Source of the DNA: a virus
Direction: 5' to 3' (one strand)
DNA: 32,051 nucleotides
Virus record (IMG/VR): IMGVR_UViG_3300021425_000107
Span: 1-32,051 of that record
Part shown: piece by piece, positions 6,599 through 12,943 of the stretch
Position numbering within the stretch: the first letter of the stretch is position 1
How the letters are laid out: each line of letters begins with the position of its first letter
Position numbers and translations under genes: made by a program
Notes under the pieces: generated by a model
Database searches by the model: none
Told to the model about the DNA's origin: nothing
The model's input: the letters and a program-made list of their open reading frames with translations, nothing else

Positions 6599-6963
6599 TG
6601 TATCCACTCCACTAAGTCTGATAAATCTGCGGGTTTGAAGTCATCACCTTTAACAAGATCGATCTTGAAAGATCCTCTTTTATTATTGGCGCCTAGGGTT
6701 TTCGTCATATTAGAATGCATGACACGTTTAAATGCATCTTCATATATTTCCGAAAAGCCCATACGTTCTGCAGTGCCTAATGCAAAGACAACTAGATCAA
6801 CAAGTGCATCCAGTTCATCTTCTCTTGTTTGCGCTGATGTAAATTCGCTAAGCTCTTCTAGCATAGCTGCAATGCGAAACCTTCGCTCTGCATCAGTAAA
6901 TTCTGGCAAATCACTATGCGATATGCCGAATTGCTCATGCATTTTACGTAACAAGTAAATCAT
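6595..6963 (-). CDS. MazG-like nucleotide pyrophosphohydrolase
   Basis: This 122-aa all-alpha NTP pyrophosphohydrolase has the phage MazG / phosphoribosyl-ATP-PPase pattern: 'MHEQFG' near residue 8, 'LEELSEF' with the E-x2-E metal site near 35-41, 'DELDALVDLVVFALGTAERMG' with D-x3-D near 50-70, and 'VMHSNMTK' near 85-93. The family hydrolyses NTPs or dNTPs to NMP and PPi, and the same superfamily includes dCTPases. Its place upstream of dCMP hydroxymethylase makes dCTP to dCMP, the job of T4 gp56, an attractive but unproven role. Confidence 0.85.
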   Translation of the reverse strand: MIYLLRKMHEQFGISHSDLPEFTDAERRFRIAAMLEELSEFTSAQTREDELDALVDLVVFALGTAERMGFSEIYEDAFKRVMHSNMTKTLGANNKRGSFKIDLVKGDDFKPADLSDLVEWIQ

Positions 6964-6966
6964 GCT

Positions 6967-7158
6967 TTACGCTCCTATTATATTGTTTTGCAGATCTTCT
7001 AAGTTCTGCTTTGATTTTGATGAGAACAAATAAAGAGGATTACCTCCTGCTGGTCCATATTCTTGCAGCAAAGTGCAGCTGCAGTTGTATTTATCAGCAA
7101 ATTTCATCACATCTGATCTCGACACTTCATGACTGATGTCAAGTTCTTTATGGTACAT
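6967..7158 (-). CDS. Small hypothetical protein, first gene of the early leftward operon (63 aa)
   Basis: A 63-aa product starting MYHKELDISHEVSRSD. An AGGAG Shine-Dalgarno lies 7 nt upstream of ATG 7158. It has a helical N-terminal part, two close cysteines (CSCT, near 27-30) and a short beta-like 'GNPLYLFSS' segment near 39-47. I see no known domain. It is the first gene read from the divergent control region, so it should be among the earliest made. Confidence 0.65.
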   Translation of the reverse strand: MYHKELDISHEVSRSDVMKFADKYNCSCTLLQEYGPAGGNPLYLFSSKSKQNLEDLQNNIIGA

Positions 7159-7281
7159 GAGTTGCTCCTTTTGTAACCATATCTGACGATTACCAAATAA
7201 AATATGAAGTGCAAATGCTTTTTTTGTTTACAGTGTTTTTATACTTATGATATAAAGTATGTATAAAGAGGAGATAAACAA
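7159..7281. promoter_or_regulatory. Divergent early control region
   Basis: This 123-bp AT-rich gap separates the leftward and rightward early operons. The rightward promoter is TTTACA (7227-7232), 18 bp, TATAAA (7251-7256), leading to an AGGAG at 7268-7272 and ATG 7282. An inverted repeat, ATACTT (7241-7246) and AAGTAT (7255-7260), overlaps the -10 box and could be an operator. A leftward promoter must also lie here, but I see only weak candidates, such as TATACA and TATAAA within the same dyad. Confidence 0.6.
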
Positions 7282-7440
7282 ATGAACGATGCAGAAACAC
7301 TTTTCGAGTCTTGGGTTGAATTTCTTGAGAAGCAAGGTCTTGATATTAATTTATATCCAGAAGAGGCAATGGAAATCGATCTTACTGATGAGCAACGTCA
7401 GTCTGTACAATCTTTTGTGCAAAAGTGGGAAGAAGCATAA
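7282..7440 (+). CDS. Small acidic protein (52 aa), first rightward early gene
   Basis: The frame starts at ATG 7282 behind a good AGGAG and ends with TAA at 7440. It encodes 52 residues starting MNDAETLFESW and ending QKWEEA. The protein is strongly acidic and helical, with no cysteine and no membrane span. As the promoter-proximal gene it is probably the most highly expressed early product. Small acidic phage proteins in this position are sometimes DNA mimics or host-enzyme inhibitors; that is only a suggestion. The next gene starts at its stop codon (TAATG). Confidence 0.65.
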   Translation: MNDAETLFESWVEFLEKQGLDINLYPEEAMEIDLTDEQRQSVQSFVQKWEEA

Positions 7441-7667
7441 TGTCTGACTACTTATGGCCAGTATCTGTTGACATGCTTGAAATCACAGATGAATTTAGGA
7501 TCAACAAAGTCAACTATGTTGTTTGCACAGAACCTAGGGTTGGCAGAGATGTCACTAAATTTTCCGCCGCTAGACAAGTAAAGCCAAATGAAAATGCTCC
7601 AACTGGTTGGGTCATTGAAGATGTAAAATTTCACAATAGTACTCTAGTTAAATGGAAGAAAATATGA
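7440..7667 (+). CDS. Small hypothetical protein (75 aa)
   Basis: A 75-aa product starting MSDYLWPVSVDMLEI. ATG 7440 overlaps the preceding TAA as TAATG, which favours it over an in-frame start at 7425. The sequence alternates charged and hydrophobic residues in a beta-rich pattern ('NKVNYVVCTEP', 'GWVIEDVKFHNSTLVKWKKI'), suggesting a small globular fold. I do not recognise a family. The stop overlaps the next gene by ATGA. Confidence 0.65.
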   Translation: MSDYLWPVSVDMLEITDEFRINKVNYVVCTEPRVGRDVTKFSAARQVKPNENAPTGWVIEDVKFHNSTLVKWKKI

Positions 7668-7801
7668 AACAAGTGCAAAAATTGCGTGATCTAATCCGCG
7701 ACTTTGAAGATAATTTAGGCATTGTAGGCGATATTATAGGAGCTCTGTCATTATTTGGCATCTTCTTCCTTTGCTTATTCTTTGTCGGAGTGTTTCAATG
7801 A
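7664..7801 (+). CDS. Small single-pass membrane peptide (45 aa)
   Basis: The frame starts at ATG 7664 (ATGA with the previous stop) and ends with TGA 7799-7801. It encodes 45 residues: a charged helical N-terminus (MKQVQKLRDLIRDFED) followed by one long hydrophobic segment (residues about 19-44, with GIFFLCLFFVG) reaching the C-terminus. The topology should be N-in with a C-terminal anchor. An early, tiny inner-membrane protein could take part in exclusion, host takeover or replication anchoring; the sequence does not say which. It is too coupled to its neighbours to be a chance frame. Confidence 0.6.
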   Translation: MKQVQKLRDLIRDFEDNLGIVGDIIGALSLFGIFFLCLFFVGVFQ

Positions 7802-8094
7802 CTGAAGAGCAATATGCTATTGCCTGGATGCAATTAGCAAAGGAAGAACGCAAAAGAGCCATGCAACGCGATGGTAAATTGCAGTTCTTAAAGCAAAACA
7901 TGTCAATGGATTATCTTGCAGGCGGCCGTGATATGAAGCCTGAAACTAGGCAAATAATCGAAATGGCAAAACAAGGAAAGGAGCGCGAAACTATATTTAA
8001 AACAATGGCCTTCAAAGGCATGACTAAAAATTCTGTGCAAAGAGTATTATCAAGGCACAAAGAGAAATGGTTTCGTGAGGCCAGCCGAAGCTGA
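7798..8094 (+). CDS. Small basic protein with possible HTH (98 aa)
   Basis: A 98-aa product starting MTEEQYAIAWMQLAKEERK. ATG 7798 overlaps the previous stop as ATGA. The N-terminal 50 residues are helical and basic. The C-terminal part, with 'KERETIFKTMAFKGMTKNSVQRVLSRHKEKW', looks like a helix-turn-helix with a Ser-Val-Gln-Arg recognition helix. A DNA-binding or transcription role is plausible, but no family is recognised. Confidence 0.6.
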   Translation: MTEEQYAIAWMQLAKEERKRAMQRDGKLQFLKQNMSMDYLAGGRDMKPETRQIIEMAKQGKERETIFKTMAFKGMTKNSVQRVLSRHKEKWFREASRS

Positions 8095-8131
8095 CCCCAT
8101 GAATATAAATCATATAAAAAAGGAAATCGAA

Positions 8132-8668
8132 ATGGATAAAACAACTTCAACTGAATTTGTTATCACTCATATTACTGAAAGCGGAACTGCTTTTGGTGTC
8201 AGAACTGATAATGGTGAGAGCATACATATATCACCAAGATTATTAGAGCAAGCTAATGCTGACATAGATCACTTATGCGATGGCATTGTTGTTCCTAATA
8301 CTGTTGAGCTTCAACGAGAGCGCACTCCCTGGGTAGCAGTTTATGTGCGAAAAACTTCTCATGCGATTAATATTTTAGAGCCGCATGCATTAAAACAGGC
8401 TCATCAGTTAAAAAACACAAGCAATAATGAACGAACATGGCAGGATATTAGTCAGGAGGTTATTGCATTTTTGCAAAGTAAAGAAGTAACATATTGCGAG
8501 ACTGCAGATATTAGCGAAGCAGTTGATATGGAAAGTCGAAAATTAAGTAATCTGCTTGAGCATATGCATAGTCAGGGTAAAATATGCAAAGCAGAAGTGC
8601 GCCAAAAAGCAGATCAGGACCGAGTATCTATGGCACTCTGGTCTATTGATATAGGGGTTTATCAATGA
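8132..8668 (+). CDS. Putative regulator: beta-barrel-like N-domain plus winged helix
   Basis: A 178-aa protein. Residues 1-75 look like a small beta-barrel: 'FVITHITESGTAFGVRTDNGESIHISPRLL' followed by 'GIVVPNTVEL' and 'PWVAVYVR', reminiscent of cold-shock or OB-like strands. Residues about 100-178 read as a winged helix ('VIAFLQSKEVTYCETADISEAV', then 'SRKLSNLLEHMHSQGKICKA'). ATG 8132 has AAGGA about 8 nt upstream. An in-frame ATG at 8099 would add 11 residues but lacks a good ribosome site. Binding to RNA or DNA is inferred; no exact family is recognised. Confidence 0.65.
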   Translation: MDKTTSTEFVITHITESGTAFGVRTDNGESIHISPRLLEQANADIDHLCDGIVVPNTVELQRERTPWVAVYVRKTSHAINILEPHALKQAHQLKNTSNNERTWQDISQEVIAFLQSKEVTYCETADISEAVDMESRKLSNLLEHMHSQGKICKAEVRQKADQDRVSMALWSIDIGVYQ

Positions 8669-8817
8669 GCGATTGTAAATCATGTGATGGTACGGGCCTT
8701 GTTGAGCGCACTAGTTTTAATCAAAATGCTGAAAAAGCTTCGTGGACTTCCTGGACAGAACCATGTGAATATTGCGCAGATGAAGATGATTATGATTGGC
8801 GTGTGGAGGAAGATTAA
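8665..8817 (+). CDS. Small zinc-knuckle protein (50 aa)
   Basis: The frame starts at ATG 8665 (ATGA overlap) and ends with TAA 8815-8817. It encodes 50 residues with two CxxC pairs, C4-x2-C7 (CKSC followed by DGTG) and C34-x2-C37 (CEYC), and then a very acidic tail (DEDDYDWRVEED). The CxxCxGxG-like first half recalls a DnaJ-type zinc finger cut down to one site. It probably binds a single zinc. The partner and role are unknown. Confidence 0.65.
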   Translation: MSDCKSCDGTGLVERTSFNQNAEKASWTSWTEPCEYCADEDDYDWRVEED

Positions 8818-8993
8818 TGACAAAAACAACATGGATAGCCCTGATGGTATTTTCATCGCCGCATGAATGTGCAGATTTTATCGAAAAGTACAAAGCAAAT
8901 CTATATGGCCCTGTGCAATGCGTCATTCAGCATGAAGAAACAAACACCGTGCGCCCCAAGCGCAAGCCTATACAGGAGAACAAGGATGGCTAA
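8817..8993 (+). CDS. Small hypothetical protein (58 aa)
   Basis: A 58-aa product starting MTKTTWIALMVFSSPHECADF. ATG 8817 overlaps the previous stop (TAATG), so the in-frame start at 8796 is not needed. The pattern is a beta strand, a helix (ECADFIEKYKAN) and a strand (VQCVIQHEE), then a basic tail (RPKRKP). It could be a small alpha/beta protein; no family is recognised. Its end overlaps the next start by 8 nt. Confidence 0.6.
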   Translation: MTKTTWIALMVFSSPHECADFIEKYKANLYGPVQCVIQHEETNTVRPKRKPIQENKDG

Positions 8994-9216
8994 ATGGGAT
9001 TTATCAAAGATCGAAAACTGCTCAACAGTGGGCGATTATCTTGATGAAGATGATACGCGGCCAGATCAGCCAACGCCGCTCATGATTGTGCGCTCTATTA
9101 GTCGCAAGGCAGATATTTTGCGTATGGATGCTGGACGTGGGCCAGAGCGCCCAACAATCAAGCAACGCGCTGAAGAAATCATAGCGCTCTGCGATATGTT
9201 GGAGAAGATCCTATGA
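8986..9216 (+). CDS. Small hypothetical protein (76 aa)
   Basis: A 76-aa product starting MAKWDLSKIENCSTVGDYLDEDD. ATG 8986 is 8 nt inside the end of the preceding gene, and a GGAG lies upstream at 8976-8979 (in CAGGAGAAC). The N-terminal part is acidic. The C-terminal part is a Lys/Arg-rich helix pair ('SISRKADILRMDAGRGPERPTIK' broken by Pro, then 'RAEEIIALCDMLEKIL'). No known domain. The next gene overlaps its stop by ATGA. Confidence 0.6.
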   Translation: MAKWDLSKIENCSTVGDYLDEDDTRPDQPTPLMIVRSISRKADILRMDAGRGPERPTIKQRAEEIIALCDMLEKIL

Positions 9217-9542
9217 ATGAACAGATGACGCTGCTAGACCGATGGAAGGAAATGGCCATTATAGAAAACGCAAGGATGCACCGCCGCATGATCGGGCGAG
9301 ATGATATGCATGCTTATATGCATAAACCTTGGCCAATTGAGCATGTCAGGAGAGCAATAGAAGAATGCCTTGAGAAACATGGTGAATTATCTATTGGTGA
9401 CTTATGTAGCATGATTAAGCAAGATGTCTCTCATATAGATGTTGGCGTGAAGTCTATGAAAGAGCGTAAGACTATTATACGCACTGGCAAGATTGAAGGT
9501 CAATCTTTGTATCGCCTAAGGCTTAAAGGCGAGTTTATTTAG
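9213..9542 (+). CDS. Winged-helix-like protein (109 aa)
   Basis: The 109-aa product starts MNEQMTLLDRWKEMAI. Its second half has the rhythm of a winged helix: 'VRRAIEECLEKHGELSIGDLCSMI', then 'VDVGVKSMKER'-like helix residues 'IDVGVKSMKERKTI' and a wing 'GKIEGQSLYRLR'. It may act as a small transcription or replication factor in the rightward early operon, but no family is recognised. ATG 9213 is coupled to the preceding stop. Confidence 0.6.
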   Translation: MNEQMTLLDRWKEMAIIENARMHRRMIGRDDMHAYMHKPWPIEHVRRAIEECLEKHGELSIGDLCSMIKQDVSHIDVGVKSMKERKTIIRTGKIEGQSLYRLRLKGEFI

Positions 9543-9552
9543 GTGATACAAT

Positions 9553-10569
9553 ATGACGTATAAAGCAGTTGGAATTCATGTTTTTGCTGGATTATTCACT
9601 GAGGGCGTAAAAGAGCATTTTGAGGTGCCTGCAGTTATTAATGATGGCTATGGCGATGACATACATATCGCCAACCATCCAGAAGCTAAACTTTTTAAGA
9701 GTGCAGAATTCAATCCAGGAGAGTTTAACAATATTGACTTCGTATATTCACAACCTCCATGCGCTCCATGGTCTGTGTCAGGGAATAAAAAGGGATTAGA
9801 TGATCCTCGCATAAGCATGACAAGTGACGCGGTCAAAATTGGCTTAAGCCTAAAACCTAGATTTTTTGCGCTTGAAAGCGTTGTTCCTGCTTTTACAAAA
9901 GGAAGAGCTTATTATGATAAGCTTGGTGATTTATGGCGTGAATGTGGTTATAATGTCACGCACATGCTCATTAATGGTATTTACTCTGGAACGCCACAAA
10001 TAAGGCATAGATATTTATTTATCGCACATCAGGGAAACTTAGATTTCCCTGACTTTACTAAACCAAAAACAGTAAATGAAAGCTTTATTGATATTAAGCC
10101 AGGAGGATATGAGATTTGCGGACCTGGAGTAAAAAAGACACTTGATGAATTTGGCTACAAGGGAATATCACAGGGTACTAATTTATTTAAGTGGTTTACT
10201 AGGATAAATAAAAACCCTCAATATAAACCTAATGGACATATGCTTGGCAGGCCTGCAAGATCTTCAATTAGGTTAAATGGACTTAAGCCAGCTCCTGTGT
10301 TTTTTGGTGATTACTCTTGGCTTCACCCGACTGAAGATAGACCAATTACAATGAATGAACTTAAAGCATTATGTGGTCTTCGTCAAGATTATAACTTATT
10401 AGATGAAGGTAGAGCAGCATCGCAAGTTTTGTTAGGTAAATCAGTCATGCCAAAAACAGGTGCCTGGATAGCTCAGATGGCACTGGGAACAATTAATAAT
10501 AAGACGAACATTATTTATCCTGAAGTGATAGATTTGCGTAATGGTGAATTTGAACCCTTAATGATTTAA
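9553..10569 (+). CDS. Divergent DNA cytosine-C5 methyltransferase homologue
   Basis: A 338-aa protein with the C5-methyltransferase motif order. Motif I is altered (VFAGLFTEG near 10-18, lacking the usual FAGxGG). Motif IV PPC70APWS carries the catalytic Cys70. Motif VI reads E108-S-V rather than ENV. Motif VIII is QIRHR at 149-153. The last third has a motif IX-like 'RPARSSIR', then 'LHPTEDRPITMNELKALCGL', and motif X is GKSV rather than GNAV. It should flip cytosine and attack C6, but the changed SAM-binding motif leaves the cofactor uncertain. No restriction enzyme is adjacent. The phage also encodes dCMP hydroxymethylase, so its substrate may be unusual. Confidence 0.8.
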   Translation: MTYKAVGIHVFAGLFTEGVKEHFEVPAVINDGYGDDIHIANHPEAKLFKSAEFNPGEFNNIDFVYSQPPCAPWSVSGNKKGLDDPRISMTSDAVKIGLSLKPRFFALESVVPAFTKGRAYYDKLGDLWRECGYNVTHMLINGIYSGTPQIRHRYLFIAHQGNLDFPDFTKPKTVNESFIDIKPGGYEICGPGVKKTLDEFGYKGISQGTNLFKWFTRINKNPQYKPNGHMLGRPARSSIRLNGLKPAPVFFGDYSWLHPTEDRPITMNELKALCGLRQDYNLLDEGRAASQVLLGKSVMPKTGAWIAQMALGTINNKTNIIYPEVIDLRNGEFEPLMI

Positions 10570-10581
10570 TAAATATCATAA

Positions 10582-10618
10582 AAATACCGCCTACTAAGTT
10601 ATTGGTTTTGAGGTATTT
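10582..10618 (-). terminator. Possible weak leftward terminator
   Basis: AAATACC (10582-10588) and GGTATTT (10612-10618) form a 7-bp stem with a long 23-nt loop. On the minus strand the stem is followed by a T-rich stretch (TTATGATATTTATT). It is the only candidate stop for the late operon, about 360 nt beyond the endolysin gene, after antisense passage through the PD-(D/E)XK gene. The long loop makes it weak. Confidence 0.3.
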
Positions 10619-10624
10619 AGCATT

Positions 10625-10987
10625 GTGGCCAACAGCAATGACATCGGACGTGCAGGCGAGTTTCTCGTGGCAGCCGAATTGGAACAGCGTGGAATACGCT
10701 GCCATAGGGTAGATTTAAAAGACGACGACCTTTGGGTTAAGTCTGCCCTCGGCAAATTACTGACACTGCAAATTAAAACTACAATGAAACCAAGTCAAGA
10801 TCGTGGCCGCCCATTATGCTATGCATTCACACGGGTAAACGGTAATGCGCAAATATTTGCTTATGTAGCTTTAGATCTGCGTTTATTTATTTTACGTAAC
10901 CCGCCAAAAGGAAAAACTGTCAGAATAAAGCCTTTTGAGTTTACTCATCAGGCTATGGAAAGCAGTATAAATAAGATGATTTGCTAA
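10625..10987 (+). CDS. PD-(D/E)XK nuclease-like protein
   Basis: The 120-aa product resembles short PD-(D/E)XK proteins of the intron-endonuclease/resolvase type: 'DIGRAGEFLVAAELEQRGI' (conserved Glu near 12), an Asp-rich strand 'HRVDLKDDDLWV', then 'LTLQIKTT' supplying the Q-x-K pair, and a late 'AQIFAYVALDL' strand. It is probably a DNase or resolvase. The start is GTG 10625, with GAGG about 12 nt upstream; this is the weakest point. Its last 4 bases overlap the end of the convergent endolysin gene. Confidence 0.6.
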   Translation: MANSNDIGRAGEFLVAAELEQRGIRCHRVDLKDDDLWVKSALGKLLTLQIKTTMKPSQDRGRPLCYAFTRVNGNAQIFAYVALDLRLFILRNPPKGKTVRIKPFEFTHQAMESSINKMIC

Positions 10988-11448
10988 ACCATTAGTTCAA
11001 AGTGAGGGCCATCGATAAATGGTCTTCTGCCCTGACTTCTTCGCAAATCCACATATTCAATCATAGCATCTTCCATAGATCTACCTTGGCTCTTCCATGT
11101 GCCAATACAGTCTATCTGCCATGCCGCACCCCAGCGCACCTTAATACCGAGTGAATTAGCAGCTTCAGCCATTGCATCAGCGAGATCATCATAAAGATTA
11201 AGCTCCCATGATCCCCTGCCAGAAATGTAAGCCATCAGATCAACAGCTAATCCGTCCAAATGCTTGCTTTTCATTGTTTGGCTGGCACCTTTTGCAACTA
11301 ATGCTTTTTGCATTTCTAATGTGCGCATTCCCTGGACGACACCAAAGTCAGTCTTAGTTAAATTAATCGCCATCTTGACGACAGCAACCATGCGTGTATC
11401 AACGCCTTCTAACCGATCAAGGCTGCGTTGAGATAGTTTAAACGTCAT
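10984..11448 (-). CDS. Endolysin, M15-type D-Ala/L-Ala-D-Glu peptidase
   Basis: A 154-aa peptidoglycan peptidase of the M15 (VanY-like) family. It has the zinc site S61-K-H63-x6-D70 (SKHLDGLAVD) and a C-terminal His149 in DGPHFEL, with GMRT near residue 40 as the usual upstream element. It has no signal peptide, so release needs the holin encoded just upstream. It is the last late gene and its start overlaps the holin stop by ATGA. Full length for a one-domain M15 lysin. Confidence 0.9.
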   Translation of the reverse strand: MTFKLSQRSLDRLEGVDTRMVAVVKMAINLTKTDFGVVQGMRTLEMQKALVAKGASQTMKSKHLDGLAVDLMAYISGRGSWELNLYDDLADAMAEAANSLGIKVRWGAAWQIDCIGTWKSQGRSMEDAMIEYVDLRRSQGRRPFIDGPHFELMV

Positions 11449-11834
11449 TTGCTTCCCCTAAAGAACTTTGTTGCCGATCTTACACCAAAGCTTGCTGCAA
11501 CTATAACACCTAAAGTATATTGATACCAATCAGGCATTGCTTCCAACGCAGTAAATCCTTCCTGAACAGATTTTCTACCCCACTCACCACAGAATGAAAG
11601 CACCAATGGCACAGAAAACAAACCCACAAGCCATTCATCCTTAAAACTGTTCTGCGAGCCTTCAGCCATGATGCGCTCCCAATCGGCAACGCTGGTCTTT
11701 TCAGACAACATGATTTTAGCTTTCGCCTCTGCCTCAGTCAGCTTTAGCTTAGCAGCTGCTGCATTGCTATCAGCCTTGCCTTGCAGCCATGATCCAGCAA
11801 GATTTGCTATTGGTCCTATAAATGCTTGTATCAT
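11445..11834 (-). CDS. 3TM holin (GTA-type)
   Basis: The 129-aa protein has the arrangement of the 'holin of 3TMs' family known from gene transfer agents: an amphipathic N-terminal segment, a charged helix rich in Ala, Glu and Lys ('KLKLTEAEAKAKIML'), then hydrophobic spans near 73-88 (GLFSVPLVLSFCG) and 105-120 (YTLGVIVAASFGV). It should open the inner membrane for the endolysin that follows. Start and stop are both coupled by ATGA overlaps with lysis genes. Confidence 0.75.
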   Translation of the reverse strand: MIQAFIGPIANLAGSWLQGKADSNAAAAKLKLTEAEAKAKIMLSEKTSVADWERIMAEGSQNSFKDEWLVGLFSVPLVLSFCGEWGRKSVQEGFTALEAMPDWYQYTLGVIVAASFGVRSATKFFRGSK

Positions 11835-12031
11835 TTCTCAGACCCCAGCCAAACCGCAAATGCGCCAGTCATAGCGCCACTAACAACACTAATTAGCGCA
11901 CTCTGCTGCGTACTAAGGTCAGGCTGCTGAAGCGCCCATTCTATGCAGCGTATATACATCACCGTCATAACCAGCATCATCAGACGCGGCATAAGCTTGT
12001 ATTTAAGTATCTTCTCAAAAGTATTTGACAT
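11831..12031 (-). CDS. Small two-span membrane protein, holin-like
   Basis: This 66-aa protein has two hydrophobic stretches, residues about 14-34 (LMPRLMMLVMTVMYIRCIEWA) and about 45-62 (LISVVSGAMTGAFAVWLG), joined by a short polar turn. The topology fits a class II holin or an antiholin partner. Similar short proteins occur beside lysis genes in marine phages, from memory. It overlaps the 3TM holin start by ATGA, which supports a joint lysis role. Confidence 0.65.
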   Translation of the reverse strand: MSNTFEKILKYKLMPRLMMLVMTVMYIRCIEWALQQPDLSTQQSALISVVSGAMTGAFAVWLGSEK

Positions 12032-12032
12032 G

Positions 12033-12287
12033 TTAAACCTCTATGTTGATGTTTGTGCCTTGCGGCCTGTCAGCAGTAGTCTTAGTGCCAAACCTATCAT
12101 AAGCCTTGCCTAAGTCCAACTTCTGCTCCCTGAGCGCGTCCAGATGCGTGTGGTTAGCCCTATGCTCCTTAGCCACCCTCTGCTCTACCAGGTGCGCTTC
12201 TATGCGCTCACGCGACTGCGTTTGCTGGTGTATGTCCGATTGCACGTTAAACGGTGCGCTGCCTATGCCTGATACACCATCAGCCAT
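12033..12287 (-). CDS. Small polar hypothetical protein (84 aa)
   Basis: An 84-aa hydrophilic protein starting MADGVSGIGSAPFNVQ, rich in Gln, Glu, His and Arg, with a central predicted helix ('ERIEAHLVEQRVAKEHRANHTHL' broken here by His) and a Gly/Asn-rich end. No cysteine and no membrane span. It lies between the membrane protein genes of the lysis/virion-end cluster and abuts both neighbours. No family is recognised; a structural or spanin-partner role would be a guess. Confidence 0.55.
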   Translation of the reverse strand: MADGVSGIGSAPFNVQSDIHQQTQSRERIEAHLVEQRVAKEHRANHTHLDALREQKLDLGKAYDRFGTKTTADRPQGTNINIEV

Positions 12288-12770
12288 TCACCACCACCCT
12301 GCGCCTAAGCCAGTTAGCCATGTGCCTCCTCCTATAATAGCAGCCAGCATCACAAGCAATAATATCAGCAGTAGCATTTCAAAGAAAGCTGCTTTGCGCT
12401 CCTGCTGGCGATATAGCGTCTCTTCGCGCTCTTTCTTAATCTTGCGCCGTAGCTCCACCATCTCACGCCAAGTGCCATAGCCAAATCTATTATTCAGCAA
12501 CTGTTGCAAGTCTTTTTCCTGCTCAGCCAGCTTCTTCTGGTGGATTATGATTTGAAGCGCCTCTTGCTCCACAGACCCTGATGAAAAAAGCTTAGTGAAG
12601 ATTGGCGGGTTTTTACGCTGCTGCTCTGCGCGACCCAGATCCGCTGCTGCGCCATACCACTTGCCTAGCTGACCAGCCACGTCTTCTAGCTCACGCCCAG
12701 CGTAAACCAGCTTTTTCACCATATTATAGGCTTGTGTGGCCCCAGCAATGGCTGTGATTGGATCTATCAT
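12288..12770 (-). CDS. Coiled-coil protein with C-terminal membrane segment (160 aa)
   Basis: The 160-aa product starts MIDPITAIAGATQAYNMVKK. ATG 12770 overlaps the preceding TGA as TGATG and has AAGGTG upstream; an in-frame start at 12806 would read through the small gene before it. It has a long charged helix ('HQKKLAEQEKDLQQLLNNR' then 'RRKIKKEREETLYRQQERK') and a strong hydrophobic span near residues 134-152 (LLLILLLVMLAAIIGG), ending GWW. The 'DPITA' opening is shared with several marine phage proteins of unknown role. Internal virion or lysis functions are both possible. Confidence 0.6.
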   Translation of the reverse strand: MIDPITAIAGATQAYNMVKKLVYAGRELEDVAGQLGKWYGAAADLGRAEQQRKNPPIFTKLFSSGSVEQEALQIIIHQKKLAEQEKDLQQLLNNRFGYGTWREMVELRRKIKKEREETLYRQQERKAAFFEMLLLILLLVMLAAIIGGGTWLTGLGAGWW

Positions 12771-12943
12771 CAGGCACCTTTGCCCACCTTTGCAACTGGT
12801 GGACACTTAAAGTTATACGGTATTCTTATAACATATGGATAGTGATAATAAAATCCGGTTGGGCATCTGTATATACAAGCGTTATACAGCACATGACCTT
12901 CCACAATAACGCCAACCGCTATACCGGCCAGCGCACAGATCAT
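12770..12943 (-). CDS. Small Cys/Pro/Tyr-rich membrane or exported protein (57 aa)
   Basis: The frame starts at ATG 12943 (ATGA with the upstream stop) and ends with TGA 12770-12772, which overlaps the next ATG. It encodes 57 residues: a hydrophobic N-terminus (MICALAGIAVGVIV), then a Cys-, Tyr- and Pro-rich region with C23, C27 and C47. It lacks a proper lipobox, so it is not a convincing outer-membrane spanin, yet its place directly after a membrane/coiled-coil gene and its Pro-rich tail resemble one. Coupled at both ends, so a real gene is likely. Confidence 0.6.
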   Translation of the reverse strand: MICALAGIAVGVIVEGHVLYNACIYRCPTGFYYHYPYVIRIPYNFKCPPVAKVGKGA

